A stretch of DNA of 64,000 nt, taken from Puccinia triticina. Taxonomy: Eukaryota > Basidiomycota > Pucciniomycetes > Pucciniales > Pucciniaceae. The stretch is taken from NCBI RefSeq assembly GCF_026914185.1, contig NC_070565.1, positions 6,758,001 through 6,822,000 on the forward strand. The letters run 5' to 3'. Shown piece after piece: positions 47,570 to 59,000 of this stretch. Under the pieces are notes generated by a model. That model searched no databases. It saw nothing but the letters and a program-made list of their open reading frames with translations, and had not been told where the DNA came from. How positions within the stretch are numbered: position 1 is the first letter of the stretch; each line of letters begins with the position of its first letter. Both the position numbers and the translations under genes were made by a program.

Positions 47570-48011
47570 GCTAAATTGCCTTGTATGACATCATTTGACA
47601 GCAGGTGACAGACAGGGCAGTACAGATGATCAGATGACCCAATGAAATCATACGTCCATGAAACTCAAACCTCTCACCAGCTAAATTCCCTCATCATCAC
47701 ATCATGTGACCTGTCAATTGGGCTAAATTCCCTCATCTAAGCTGTACCACCAGCCAAAATCCCTCATTTGACAGCTCAGGGCAGCTAAAATCCCTCATTC
47801 CTTGGTTCCCCTGGAGCTAAAATCCCTCACCCTTTTCTATTTAAGGAGGCTCTCCTCCTCCCCAGTTGTAATTTCTCTCAGCAAACTACTTGCACTCAGC
47901 TTACCCCATAACAGTACAACACTTGCTCACTCTACAGTATTAGCCCCCACTATATTGTGTTTTTACCCTTATTACATAACAATTACATACAAATCAAGAC
48001 TCTATTACATC
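47570..48011 (+). repeat. LTR-like region related to 45495-46240
   Basis: Five copies of (C/A)TAAA(A/T)TCCCTCA between 47685 and 47830, then TATTTAAGGAGGCTCTCC. No coding potential. It ends where hAT fragment C begins. Confidence 0.35.
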
Positions 48012-48265
48012 TAGAGATGATCACTTTGAATCCGGGTACCCGCAGCGTTTTTTCCCCATTTCTGGGCATCCGCATCCAATGGCAGATACCCGCTGTTATG
48101 GGCAGATACCCGCCCCTCAAAACGCGCTTAAGACAGAAAGATAAATATTTTATTACTACATATATAAGGGCGGGTATCAGCAGACAGGCGCCCCTCCAAA
48201 CGCGCTTAGACAAAAAAAATATCAAATATTTTATTACTATATGCGATCACTGTGGTGACAGCGTA

Positions 48266-48620
48266 TCATTCCACTGTCACCATAGTTTCCTTTAGGCTGG
48301 TCTTCAACTTGTTTTGGCGCTTTTCTAAGTATTTGTGAAGAGCAAGAGGTGGAATCTTGTCGTTCTTTGAATAGAACAACAAGGCCATGCCTCGACCTAC
48401 TGATTTTGGATGGAGGTTGTGTCTCCTGGAAGAGACATATTCCCGCCCAAAGTTGAAGGTACGCTCCATATCAACTGTTGTTGCTATAAATAAACAGAAA
48501 TCACGATAAGAAACCCAATTTTTGGTGTGATACTTGAGCACAATCTTACCTGGGCAACACAAGACATCAAGGGCCATTTGTGAGAGGCCATTATGTAAAA
48601 AATCAATCAAGCAATTTTTT
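48266..48620 (-). pseudogene. hAT transposase C-terminal fragment (element C)
   Basis: Minus-strand remnant containing MALDVLCCPG, an intron with a GTAAGA donor, and the dimerisation motif TTVDMERTFNFGREYVSSRRHNL, ending near 48266. The upstream central part of the gene is absent. A separate N-terminal piece (MAPNRKRQKLQLSG, ATG near 50121) survives at about 50005-50121 beyond the foldback element, so the catalytic core has been lost. Confidence 0.8.
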
Positions 48621-48621
48621 T

Positions 48622-49965
48622 GGGGGGTTACTAAACGTACCCGGTTTTTCCGCGTTTGTACCCGGTTTTTGCGTATCCCCTTTTCCGCGTGCGCACCCGG
48701 TTTTTTCTACTCATTTCTACGCGACGCAAGTAATATCAAAATTTGTCTAAAATGATGAAAAAAATTATCATGCAATCAGAATACCAAAAAAACCAATTTT
48801 AATTAATTAATCATTTTTTGCATACCCCCTTTTCTGGGGTACATACTTAGGGAATAACTTTTTTGTTACATGCCCCAGCCGCAAAAAAAATTCAGGGCAC
48901 TTATAATTATGGATATTCTACATTCCCTGAAATTTTTAGGATTTTCAGGGAGGGCGCGGTTGGCTTAGTAGGAAATTTCCCGCTAACTGAATAACTTTTT
49001 TGTTACATTTCCAAACAAGCTAAAAATTTCAGGAGTATTTAAAATCTGTATAATTCTCTGTGTCCTGAAATTTTTAGCAATGGGTTGGCATAAAAACATG
49101 AGATATAAGGGGTGTGCAGCAGTCTTAAGGGGGAAAATCTGGCTAATTGAATAGCTTTTTTGTTACATATCACAGCAGTCTAAGAACTTGAGTGAGATTT
49201 AAAATGTGAATATAATCTGTGACCTGACATTTTTAGCAATGTTGTGGCATCATAACCTGAGATGTAAGGGATGCACGGTAGTCATAATACCTACTACTGC
49301 GCACCCCATATAACTCATGTTCTGATGCCACAACATTGCTAAAAATTCAAGGTCACGGAGAAGATGCATATTTGAAAGTTCACTCAAGTTTTTATACTGC
49401 TGTGATATGTAACAAAAAAGCTATTCAATTAGCCGGATTGTTCCCCTTAAGACTGCCGCACACCCCTTATATCTCATGTTTTTATGCCACACAATTGCTG
49501 AAAATTTCATGACACGGAGATTATACAGATTTTAAATATTCCTGAAATTTTTAGCTTGTTTGGAAATGTAACAAAAAAGTTATTCAGTTAGCGGGAAATT
49601 TCCTACTAAGCCCACTGCGCACTCCCTGAAAATCCTAAAAATTTCAGGGAATCTAGAATATCCAAAATTATAAGTGCCCTGAAATTTTTGTGCGGCTGGG
49701 GCATGTAACAAAAAATTTATCCCCTTAGTATTTACCCCAGAAAAGCGGGTACGCAAAAAACCGGGTACAAATTAATTAATCCTTTGGAAATTGAGTTTTT
49801 TGAAATTCTGATTGCATGATAATTATGTTCATCATTTTAGATGAATTTTGGTATTATTTGCGTTGCGTAGAAATGACAGAAAAATACCGGGTACGCACGC
49901 GGAAAAGGGGGTACACAAAAACCGGGTACAAACGCGGAAATACCCGGGTACGTTTATCAACCCCC
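48622..49965. mobile_element. Foldback element with about 660-bp arms
   Basis: The left arm, starting GGGGGGTTACTAAACGTACC, is mirrored along its whole length by the right arm ending at 49965, meeting near 49290 with almost no loop. The outer parts hold repeated ACCCGGTTTTT/CGCGTTTGTACCCGG words; the inner parts are built of the 157-bp unit seen at 1990-2390. T-runs flank both sides (48615-48621 and 49966-49974), consistent with insertion into a T-tract. No coding potential. Confidence 0.85.
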
Positions 49966-50195
49966 TTTTTTTTTGTGTTAGGCATAGATCAATTGTTGTC
50001 CAACTCAATCACTAGAGGTGATGTTTTCTGGTTGGGCTGGAGTGTCATCTTTGTCTGTCTTATCTTGTGATGGAGATGTCCCGGATAATTGCAGTTTTTG
50101 CCTTTTGCGGTTGGGAGCCATCATTATTGCTGGTGGGTTGAAGGGTGATCCCCGCTGGGTTGAGGAGCAAGAGGCAACAACTGTGGAACTCACAA

Positions 50196-50322
50196 TTGGG
50201 TCCCGCGACTCAATGAGAGTTATGGCGCGCATGCGCAGTTGTGACGTGGCAGCGCTACCAGGCGCACCAACCACATGTACAGTGCCATAACTCTCATTGA
50301 GTTGCGGGACCCAATCATAATT
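50196..50322. mobile_element. Small MITE with about 31-bp inverted ends
   Basis: Ends start TTGGGTCCCGCGACTCAATG and mirror through GAGAGTTATGGC, with a short unique centre. Two further partial ends (GAGTCGCAGGACCCAATCA and GAGTCGCGGGACCCAAC) follow directly to 50371, suggesting tandem truncated copies. Confidence 0.6.
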
Positions 50323-50573
50323 AATTGAGTCGCAGGACCCAATCATGATTCAATGAGTCGCGGGACCCAACTGGAGGAACATAGAGCTTGCGGATCAACA
50401 TTTTTGATATCTGCTGAGCGGTACTTGCAGCGGTACCCGAGTACCACACCACCTTTCCCCCAAAAAGCAGGCACCCAACACGGCACACGGTGTGGTATGC
50501 TTTATGGTTACCCATCTAGCCCATTTCACAATTTTTCATTTATCATATGTACACTCACAAATCAACCAACACT

Positions 50574-50760
50574 GGGCCGCTACGCTGCGCTAGAAATCAG
50601 CTAACTGCTGATTATAGCTGCAAAGCTGATAACACGCTTTTCCCTGTTAAGATTTCAGCTCTACAAGTGGAGGCGAAGAAAAGGGGGGTCTATCTTGAGT
50701 TGAACAGATAGGACCAAGGAGCAGGGTTGAGGTTGTTGAAGCTCAGACTTACTTTGACCA
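50574..50760. repeat. Truncated relative of the GCTACG-type element
   Basis: Starts AACACTGGGCCGCTACGCTG, close to the end of the 55787-56263 element, then passes into AGCTAACTGCTGATTATAGC words. No matching right end is found. Confidence 0.45.
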
Positions 50761-51089
50761 AACAACTAGAGAGCCCCCCAGCATGCATCCGGCATCGCCA
50801 TATACCCTTTTCCAAATTGCTTCTCAAGTTTTATTTTCAATGTTTTGGCTGATTCACAAATCAGGAAACTGTTTGCATTACTTTGACACACTTCAACACA
50901 CTTGCTATCTTCCACTACCCCATCCCCTGATATCCCACCCCTTTCCTTCAGATCCGCCATCCTCCTCCTCCCCCACCGCATCCCGGTCACCACCCTTCCA
51001 CCATTCCTCCCTCCCACCTCAACCTACCGGCCCATCTAGCCTACATACCTTTTACCGCTCAATCTCATCAAGCTGCCTATACAACTCGG

Positions 51090-51611
51090 ATGTTTCAATC
51101 TCCTGAAGCCGCTCAACTCTTCTCAGCTGGAATTACCCACACCTCAAAGCCAACTCCCAAAAACTATCCTCTTATTGCAGACGTTGATCATGATGTTGTT
51201 CCTGAGTTGGCCACCTCCGTGGTTCCAGTCCTGCACGGTGCCATACTTCCCCCATGTAGCTTGCAAATGGTCCATTGGATTGGCAGCGCCACCCTTGCTT
51301 TTGATAGCTACCCCTTTTGCTTTAAAATTCCTGGCTGTACCATGGGGGATGCCCACGATTTCACCAAAGAAGCAATGAAGGCCACAGCTTGCTGGACCAT
51401 GCAAAACTGCTTTCACAATATCATACCCAAGCCCCCAACTGCAAATCAGCCAAAGAAACATGTCCCACCATTCAAGTACTATTTTAAACTCTACTTTGCC
51501 TGTCCCCAACATGGCTCAACAAAGCTCCAATCAGCTCCCGCAAAGCAGCCTCCGGTCGGAGATGCGGATGTCAGCCTACATCAACTTTATGCCAAGGACA
51601 AATCCTTCTAG
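51090..51611 (+). CDS. Hypothetical protein, probably transposon-derived
   Basis: An open frame of 173 codons with Cys/His-rich content (FKIPGCTMGDAHDF, AMKATACWTMQNCFHN, LYFACPQHGSTKL). I do not recognise a domain. The spaced C...C...H residues could coordinate zinc, as in DNA-binding N-termini of Mutator-like transposases, and the surroundings are entirely repeats. The frame may be one exon of a longer gene; the codons before 51090 (a Pro/Ser-rich stretch from about 50900) are also open in a neighbouring frame. Confidence 0.35.
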   Translation: MFQSPEAAQLFSAGITHTSKPTPKNYPLIADVDHDVVPELATSVVPVLHGAILPPCSLQMVHWIGSATLAFDSYPFCFKIPGCTMGDAHDFTKEAMKATACWTMQNCFHNIIPKPPTANQPKKHVPPFKYYFKLYFACPQHGSTKLQSAPAKQPPVGDADVSLHQLYAKDKSF

Positions 51612-52230
51612 CTACACGTGGTGCAAATAAGATAAAAGAGTATAAAACTCTAAGACAAAAGTATAAGGGATAATACCAATGGATGTATTGGTAATTATGG
51701 CGTAAAAATATGAGAAAATGTAATTAAATCAAAGAGGGGCCTGATAAAATCAGGGGTGTTTAATCCCTCAAAAGTATACACTGGGGCCTGTAAACAGGGG
51801 TGGTTTAAATCCCAGCAAGGAATGGCGGAGAATCTCAAGAGAAGGGGTTTAAACTTACTAGTAAAAAGCCCTTCAAGTCTTGAGGTTCTTCAGGGTAGAA
51901 ACTGGGCAGTTGGAAGCGCTTGAAGAGGTTGATTCTGAAGGCTGAATGGACACTGGGCAGTTTCTGGCGGAAAAATGGGGCTAAAAACAACTACTAAGGG
52001 ACTTACCAGACTAGAAACAGGCTATTGAGCTCGTGTTGAAGGTGGGTAAATTATAGTAGGTATGTAAAAGCGTGTGGAAAGGACTTTTGGGGCGGCCAGA
52101 GGGCCCTTTAAATACCCGTGGCAGCTCTCTGGGGCGCCTGGGGGAGCTACAGGCCCACTGGCCAACTTGTGGGCGCTTTTGGGCCAGGCAATGGACGCTA
52201 CAAGGGCTAATTCTTCTTTGGGAAGATTTA

Positions 52231-52439
52231 GGGCCTGTACCATGGGCTTCAATTTTGAAAAATTCTGACTTTTGTTGCCCTCTACACCAAAAGTAAAAAC
52301 TGGGGGAGGGTTCAATTGTTGAAATTCTTCATATTTGGGCTCAAGACTACATTTTGGCTAGGGTCAGTTTTGTTTCTAACAAATCTTGGGAGAAATAAAT
52401 TTGAAAAATTTCAATTTTCATGACCTATGGTACAGGCCC
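52231..52439. mobile_element. PIF/Harbinger-type MITE
   Basis: The ends GGGCCTGTACCATGG and, inverted, GGGCCTGTACCATAGG, each followed by an AATTTTGAAAAATT-like stretch, are flanked by TTA (52228-52230, 52440-52442). 209 bp. Confidence 0.75.
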
Positions 52440-52442
52440 TTA

Positions 52443-55391
52443 CTAGCCTAATTGGGGCGCCTTCAGGCGTATTTCCAGCCTGGATGATGGCACCATAGAA
52501 GCTAGTCTTCTTTGGGAATATGTACTAGCCATTTGTGGGCGCCTACAGTTCAAGATTCTGGTGGAGCTGCTTGTGCCATAACAGGTAGGATTGCATCATC
52601 CAGGAAGATGAGCTGTTACATGTCTCATATTTATTCAAATGGGCCACAGTGCTTCCCAATTGGTCTGAATGCATTAGGTATTGAATTGTTTCAATGCGTC
52701 AGGAATATTCTGTTTACATCCATGTGACATCATTACATATGTACAGCTTATGTAATGTGTGTAGTGTTTCACGTGGAGGGGCAGACTTGATGTCATTACT
52801 TCCCTGGTGGGCGTGCTGTAATGTCCAGGCAGCCCTTTTGGGGTTTCATTCATGTTTAGAGCTCTGTGCTGTCTTTGGGCGTAGTGCGCAGCACTAGGGT
52901 TTAGAGTTAACTCAACCTAAGTTGGGCTATCTTCTAAACTAAACATAACACTTCAGTTTCATGGTTATTGAATTTTTATAAGCATATGTACATATGTATA
53001 CAAGCATACAGGTTTCTCAATTCCAGGGTACCTTGTAAATGCTAATTGGGTGATTACACAATGAAGCAGTGAGAATTAAGGGTACATGTAAGTGAGGTAC
53101 CCTAGGTTGATTTAGGCGTAGATTAAGAATATAAAATAATATTCAAACTTTTACTTCTGTAAGAGACAGTAATAATTTCTCTTTCATAGGTAATGATTTT
53201 TTATGTTTTCTTTTGATATTATGTCACAGTGGCTCTGACATAGTAGCCAGCTGACAGCAGATGCGACACCAGATTTGAGATCACACATCACATTGCCACT
53301 GATAACCTGAGGATTGATTGGTATTGGAAGTATTCACAGGAATTGAACACCAAAGCGGCTCCCTTGTGATGTAAGTGGTTCACTATAAATTTCTCCTCTG
53401 CAACATTGACACAATATACTGATCACCTTTGCATTTCTAGAGAGCCGGTGTGGAACTCCGACTGGTGCTGGCCCGTTGGCAGTTACTGGAAGGGAGAGTG
53501 CGCTGTGTGCTGCCTTTGCGGTGGTCCGGAAAAGAGATGAGGAATCAAGATAGCAGAAGTTGGAGGGGGATTTGTTGGGAGACAACGGGAGTAAATCCTT
53601 GTCGGCGGTGGTTTGTTGTTGGATGATCTGAAGAAAAAGGAGTCTGGCAAAGATGGTATGGAGCTCCTACGGTGTCAGACCGTAGGCAGCGCTGTGAGCG
53701 GATGGTGCTGGAAAGCTGCCCTTGTGGCGGTCCGTTGAATTAAGCAGAAATCAGGGATCAAATCTGGATAGCGGAGTGGTGGGGAATCTGTTGATAAAAG
53801 AAAGGGGGATGGATACCCTTGGTGGTTGTGTTAAGAGGAGAAAGAATCAAGAGTGCGGAGTAGAGTCCGCAACCAAGAGCGGAGCGGGATAAACAAGGTT
53901 TGAGGATCAGGGAATGCGTGTGGAGTAAGGGAAAGATACAGAGCTTCGGCGGAGTAAGGGAAAGATATGGAAAGAAGACCGGGGATACTGCCGGTGATGA
54001 AACTCAAAGAGGGATACAGGCCACTTGGCCAGGGATCAGAAAGGATGCTGGGGATACTGCCAGAGGATCAGAAAAAGGTGATGGAATTGCATGGGGGACT
54101 CTTCCAAGCCCAGCGGAGCTTGAACTTATAGTCTAAGATGAGTGGTGTGCGCCTGAACCTTTTGTCCAACGCACGTCCGCCGCTATGACAACAACAAGCA
54201 TCGTAAAATAACCAGAACAACCAAAGCAACCACCGCGCGACACTCAGCAATCAAACTAAAAATGGGAAAGGAACATCCTGATGTGGAGATCATCTGCGGA
54301 GACAACCAAAAGAGGGAAAGGAGGGGTGGGGAAAAAAAGAGAAAACAATGTCAGAGAAAGAACTAGGGGAAATAATTTAATGGGATGGGAAACTTGCGGC
54401 GGAGGCGGAGGTGGAAAAGAGCGGAAGCGGAGGCGGGCAGAGTAAAGCAGGAAAGCGTGGAGTAAAGTAAATGGAGTCTGTGCAGAGGACTGAGGATCTG
54501 GGGTGGGTGGTTTCATATGGAGGAGGCGAAGTTTATTTTGAGGATTTTTGTTGTCCGTGAAGTCCTGTACCGGTCTGGCTACCACAACGGGCTGGAAGAT
54601 GGGATCTTAAAGGGATTCAGGAATGACTTGAGGCGGCTGAGAGACTAAGAAAGCTCAGAAGCTGCGGGGTAGGATCAATCAATTTGGAATCTGGAATCTT
54701 GATGAGTGATCTGAGATGGTTCATACAAAGTCCCATGCCGCCCCATCATCTGAGTTCAAGATGAACTCAGAATCTGGGGACTGTGACATGTATGGACAGT
54801 TCATCATACACCTGCGCGCCTCTGTGTGCGCAACAACAAGAAGGAAAAGAGAACAGAACACAACCAAACAAACCAAGAAAGAGAAGGAAGAGACAAAACA
54901 GACAAAAAGCAGGGAAAGGGGGGAAGGAGATCCTGAAACGCCTTGAGCCTTGTACACGCGCTACGCTGATTAATCTTGAGGGTTCTTGAGGGAGTCTTGA
55001 TGAGGTCTTGATCCTGGATCCTCCAATATGACTGAAAAAGACTGATGCCATGGCCGCCAAAAGTTTGGCCACCGGTTGAACAGATCCTATCATGGCTACG
55101 GCATTCCTCTGGACTTGTGCCCCATGCCTGATGAGAGTGAAAAGGGCTGAGGACAGCAGGCACGGAACCGGGCGGTGTTTGATAGTTGTGGAAGGATAAA
55201 TTGCAGATCAGAATGATATGGAATGAAAAACAAGAGAGAGAGAAAAGAAAGGAAACACAAGAAAGAGAAATGAGAAACTGACCTGAGGACAGCAGGCACA
55301 GAACCGGGTGGTGTTCAAGAGCCGTGGAAGGATGAGGAAGGGGTCCTTCCACGCCTGCTGCCTCAGATAAACTACATACATCTTGTGACAT
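52443..55391. other. Non-coding region
   Basis: No gene is supported. Long open frames on the minus strand between about 54250 and 55740 show no family features and are antisense to the transposase relic at their left part. A segment containing CTGAGGACAGCAGGCAC, an AACCGGG motif and GTGGAAGGAT occurs twice (about 55147-55198 and 55282-55333). The rest is purine-rich. Confidence 0.45.
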
Positions 55392-55786
55392 GTGTGTGAA
55401 AGGTGCAGGACATGGGAGAAGCAGAAAAAAATACAAAACCTGAGTAGTATACTCAACAACACCGTCATGAGTGATTGCACGCTTGCAATCAAGAAGGCAG
55501 TCCAGCTCACATATGGTGACCTTGGGGAACAAGCACCAAGACACTACTGGTGCTTGTTCCATGTTATGAAGGCTTTGCGTACTAAAATAATAATACACTT
55601 GGGAAAACAAGCACCCAAGGCTGTCGCGGACTTCCAAGCAATGTTGTGTGCCGCTAACTGCCCAAGGGGCCGCATGATGCTCTTCTTGAGCAAATGGGGG
55701 CAAATCAAGGCTGCCTTTGCGGAATATGTGCACAATCATTGGTACAGCAACATAAAATACTGTTCATTGTACTATCAGAATGTGAG

Positions 55787-56263
55787 CAACGGTGGGCCGC
55801 TACGCTACACTACGCTACAGGGCCACTTAGCGTTAGCGTAGCGGCAAAAAGCGCCCGCCCATTTTGAGTAGCATTAGCGCGCTGTTAGCGCCGCTACGCT
55901 GCGCTACGTTTCAGCGGCGCTAACAGCGCACCAATTGTTTGTTAGTGTTAGCGCGCCGCTACAGTCACTACGCTACGCTACGCTGCGCTACAGCGCTTTT
56001 AGCGGAAAAAAAGGCCTTTTTTTCAGCTAAAAGCACTGTGGCGCACCGTAGCGCGCGCTCTTTTGCGCCCTGCGTGTGTAGCGTTAGCGCAATTGCGCGC
56101 ATCTGCGCTAACGCTACGCTAACAGCTAAATTAGCTGCGCACCCTTTGCGCGTAGCGTTAGCGCAGAAAGGCGCAATTCCGCTAACGCTACGCTAAAATT
56201 TAGCGGAATTCTGCTACGCTACGCCACGCTAACACTACGGTTAGCGTAGCTGGCCCACCGTTG
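55787..56263. mobile_element. CAACGGTG-family element, GCTACG/CGTAGC type
   Basis: The ends CAACGGTGGGCCGCTACGC and, inverted, CAACGGTGGGCCAGCTACG bound 477 bp written almost entirely in GCTACG, CGCTAACG, TAGCG words on both strands. Flanks ATGTGAG (55780-55786) and CTGTGAG (56264-56270) match at 6 of 7. It sits exactly on the splice donor AAT|GTGAGT of the MULE transposase. Confidence 0.75.
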
Positions 56264-56354
56264 CTGTGAGTCTTTTTTTTCTGATGACACATGTGAAAGT
56301 GTCAACTTTTTTGTTTCTCTTTCAGACTGCCTATAAAGGGACTAATACAAATAA

Positions 56355-56466
56355 CACCAGGAGAAAACAATCATCACTTGTCTGCAAGTGACATAGCAAA
56401 GTAAAAAGGGGGCTTTGTAATTTCTCATTTCACTTGTAGGCAAGTTATCATTGTTTTTTCCTGGTG
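56355..56466. mobile_element. 112-bp MITE
   Basis: Ends CACCAGGAGAAAACAAT and, inverted, CACCAGGAAAAAACAATGAT; ATAA lies directly outside both (56351-56354, 56467-56470). Excision with one ATAA restores the NTNNYTESW reading of the transposase, which confirms the borders. Confidence 0.8.
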
Positions 56467-57003
56467 ATAACTACACAGAATCCTGGCACAAAACATTGAA
56501 AAAAAGTACCTATTTCCCACCAAACGACTCCAAATCAATGAGCTTACTCAGGTATTCTGCAACAATGTTGAGCCTTGGTACTGAAGGGAGGATCACCAGG
56601 TGAACACGGGTTTCCTCAAACAACGCACCAACAAGTTTCAACAGCCGGCCAAGGATTGCGCAAGGGGTTTTACCAAAAGCTTTTTGCAGCAAATCGGGGT
56701 TGAGGTTGTCAAGCACAACAATTACATGAGTTCAGTATTGTTTCCAATCAATCATACATAGTATAAGCTTAACTGACCGGATTATGAAGTTCTGGATTGA
56801 CTCATTTTCCAATCTGGGCTTGCGGGGCTATTTTGTTGAACTCGTGCGGCCCATGGGTCTTACGGAAGGACAATTGGTTGCCTGCAACTGTGGCTATTTC
56901 TCCAGGTGTGGTAGTGCATGCATCCACATGTACTACTTGGCACAAGAGTACGGGTATATTGTGGTGGAGCAAGCCCCCAGTAGCCACCAGCCAAATGCTT
57001 ACA

Positions 57004-57839
57004 CACCACCCCAAAAATGATGGAAATGAGTGCACATTGCCATGCTCTAAAATTGCTCTAACACAACTCTTATATGTATCTTACTTCCCTCAAAAACACC
57101 TCTTACTTTCCTCAAACAACCCTCTTACTTTCCTCAAACACCCGGCACCACCCCAAAAAGAAAGACAATGTTTGCTTATGGCCATGCTCTAAATCTTCTC
57201 TTACTTGGATAATTCCAGTGTAGAGCCAGGGTGCTCAGTAGTTATTTTGGACAATTGTCCAAAGTCACTTCCAGGATGTATGTGCAATATGAGTAGGGAG
57301 GGATGGGATCAGTTAACCAAGTAAAAACAAGTTTAAATCTCAGTTACATGATTGTATCACAAGGTTATACTTGGGGCAACGAAGGGTAGTTACGTTACGT
57401 TGCGTTATCCGCGCAATTTTGGTAACGTAACTATCCCCGTTATCCGGGCCCCCCCGTTACTTTGCTAGTAACGGGGCCATTTTAGGCCCCGTGTGTAACG
57501 TAACGGGCCTCATTTTTGAGGCCCGTTATCACGTTATCCCCCGGATAACGCAATAACAGACCGTTTAAGGCTTTTTAGCCGCATTTTTTGCCCGTTCTCA
57601 GGGGCTCCGCGCGCCCGGATAACGCAACGAGCATTAAAAAACTGGCTTAATGTGGTGCAATAACGTAATTGCTCCGCCGTTACGCGTAACGCGTAGATAA
57701 CGACAAAAATTCCGTTACGTTACCGTTATCTACGCGTTACGCGTAGCGTAACTACCCTTTGTTGCTTGGGGGTAAGACCAGGTAAGACCTATGTAATAGC
57801 AATGTATTAGTGCACATTGCCATTCTTTTTGGGGTGGTG
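57004..57839. mobile_element. TIR element with 3-bp ACA target, host to a nested element
   Basis: Inverted ends CACCACCCCAAAAA with ACA outside both (57001-57003, 57840-57842). Excision with one ACA restores the frame NAYTTSNTQAVIK of the transposase tail. The interior includes repeats of TCTTACTTTCCTCAAA (57068-57140) and the 57377-57764 element. Confidence 0.8.
57377..57764. mobile_element. CAACGAAG-family element, TAACG/CGTTA type
   Basis: Ends CAACGAAGGGTAGTTACG and, inverted, CAACAAAGGGTAGTTACG, flanked by exact 7-bp CTTGGGG (57370-57376, 57765-57771). 388 bp of GTTACG, GTAACG and CGTTATC words. Same subfamily as 34490-34879. Confidence 0.8.
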
Positions 57840-58201
57840 ACACGACATCAAACACACAGGCTGTTATTAAAATCAACAGCAACTCTGATATTGAAGTCGT
57901 CAATCAATCAAGCACAAACTTACCAGAAAAACTTAAGTGATCCAACTCGGAGGCCTTCCCACCGGATGACACCGGCAACCTCAAGAGGATCCGCCTCCCT
58001 GCAACTGAATTCACCTCCGCTCACCCAGCTTTCCTACCTGCTAGTGCCAGACTTATTGTGGCTGAGGCCAACGGCACAGCTATACCGTCAGTACCAACTA
58101 ATGAACGGCAGGCCCCTCATGAGATCATAGCAGCCAGCCTCAAATCTGCAACCATTGCTCTCAAGCGTGCAATTGATGCACTAAAAAAGAAAAAGGATTG
58201 A

Positions 58202-59000
58202 ATCAAGATGGTTAATAGGTCGTTAGCTTCCATTATGAATTGGTTTCAAGGAACATCACATACTCTGTTACAATCAGTCAAGGAACAGCTGCCTGGGCGT
58301 CATCACACGGCTACACTGTTGTTTCCAGGTGTTGAGAATACCGGTTGGATGAGTGGTTTGGAAGTCACTGTTTCAGTAGGAGAGCTTCAGGATGTAGGTT
58401 GGCAAGCATTGACTCAGTTCGACAGGCTGTTGCGGATAGTGAAGAATTCAAAGGCATTTGTAACAAGCTAGACAGAACTGTTGATGGAGTTCTTCAAGGA
58501 ACGTTGTCACAATATTGTGGGGATTATTGAGGAGGCAGGAGTTTTGGCACCCAGGGTGCAAGTACAATAAGGTGATGTTTCATTGAATGAAGGTCAAATT
58601 AGCTGTGAGGTACGATGTGATGGTTTGATACATGCAAGGATGCTGTGGAAATGTGCAATGGGGGATGGGATGGGAGGAGGCAACTGTCCTTATAAGTGTT
58701 GCGGGCTATCAAGGTACCACGGACTTCTTACAATTTTATGTGGATTGTCAACTGTCCTTATAAGTGTTGCGGGCTATCAAGGTACCACGGACTTCTTACA
58801 ATTTTATGTGGATTGTCCCTCCTTTTCATTTCTCTTACATTTTTATGGTTACGGTTGTTGTCCGTCTTATCTCTCCTGCTGCTAACTGCTCCTAGTTGCA
58901 GTTGTTCTGTTACATAGTGTAGCTATTGTAGATTGTTGCTCATGGTTACGTTCATTTCATCTTTCAGTTGTTATGGCTATTACATTTTTTTCTTCATTTA
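58202..59000. other. Non-coding region with tandem duplication
   Basis: A 68-bp unit beginning CAACTGTCCTTATAAGTGTT occurs twice in tandem (58681-58748 and 58749-58816), nearly identical. No gene is supported. Short open frames at 58208-58471 lack family features. Confidence 0.5.

Larger units (their letters stand above)
48012..50500 (-). mobile_element. hAT element C, internally deleted and interrupted
   Basis: The left end TAGAGATGATCACTTTGAAT at 48012 fits the hAT terminal consensus and is followed by GGGTACCCGC-rich subterminal sequence. A minus-strand transposase relic remains. The right end is not identified; GC-rich GGTACCCGAGTACC sequence near 50430-50490 resembles the subterminal region of element B. 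The interior is occupied by a foldback element and a small MITE. Confidence 0.6.
55392..58201 (+). pseudogene. Mutator-like (MULE) transposase, 5'-truncated and split by insertions
   Basis: Recognisable in order: VMSDCTLAIKKAVQLTYGDL, RHYWCLFHVMKALRTKI, YYQN, an intron, TAYKGTNTNNYTESWHKTLK, IDE-like NELTQVFCNNVEPWY, GFLKQRTNKFQQPAKDCARG, WIDSFSNLGL, the SWIM zinc finger CNCGYFSRCGSACIHMYYLA (56881-56941) and a low-complexity tail ending SLKSATIALKRAIDALKKKK. Three insertions interrupt it: 55787-56263, 56355-56466 and 57004-57839. Removing them with one target copy each restores splice site or frame. TGA near 56580 and TGA near 57934 remain. The N-terminal half, with the first catalytic Asp region, is missing. 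A functional copy would bind element ends and make 9-11-bp duplications; this one cannot. Confidence 0.85.

Noticed and set aside
54804..55739. 311-codon open frame on the minus strand
   Set aside because: It is antisense to the MULE transposase at its right part, has no family motif and shows biased hydrophobic composition expected of a shadow frame.
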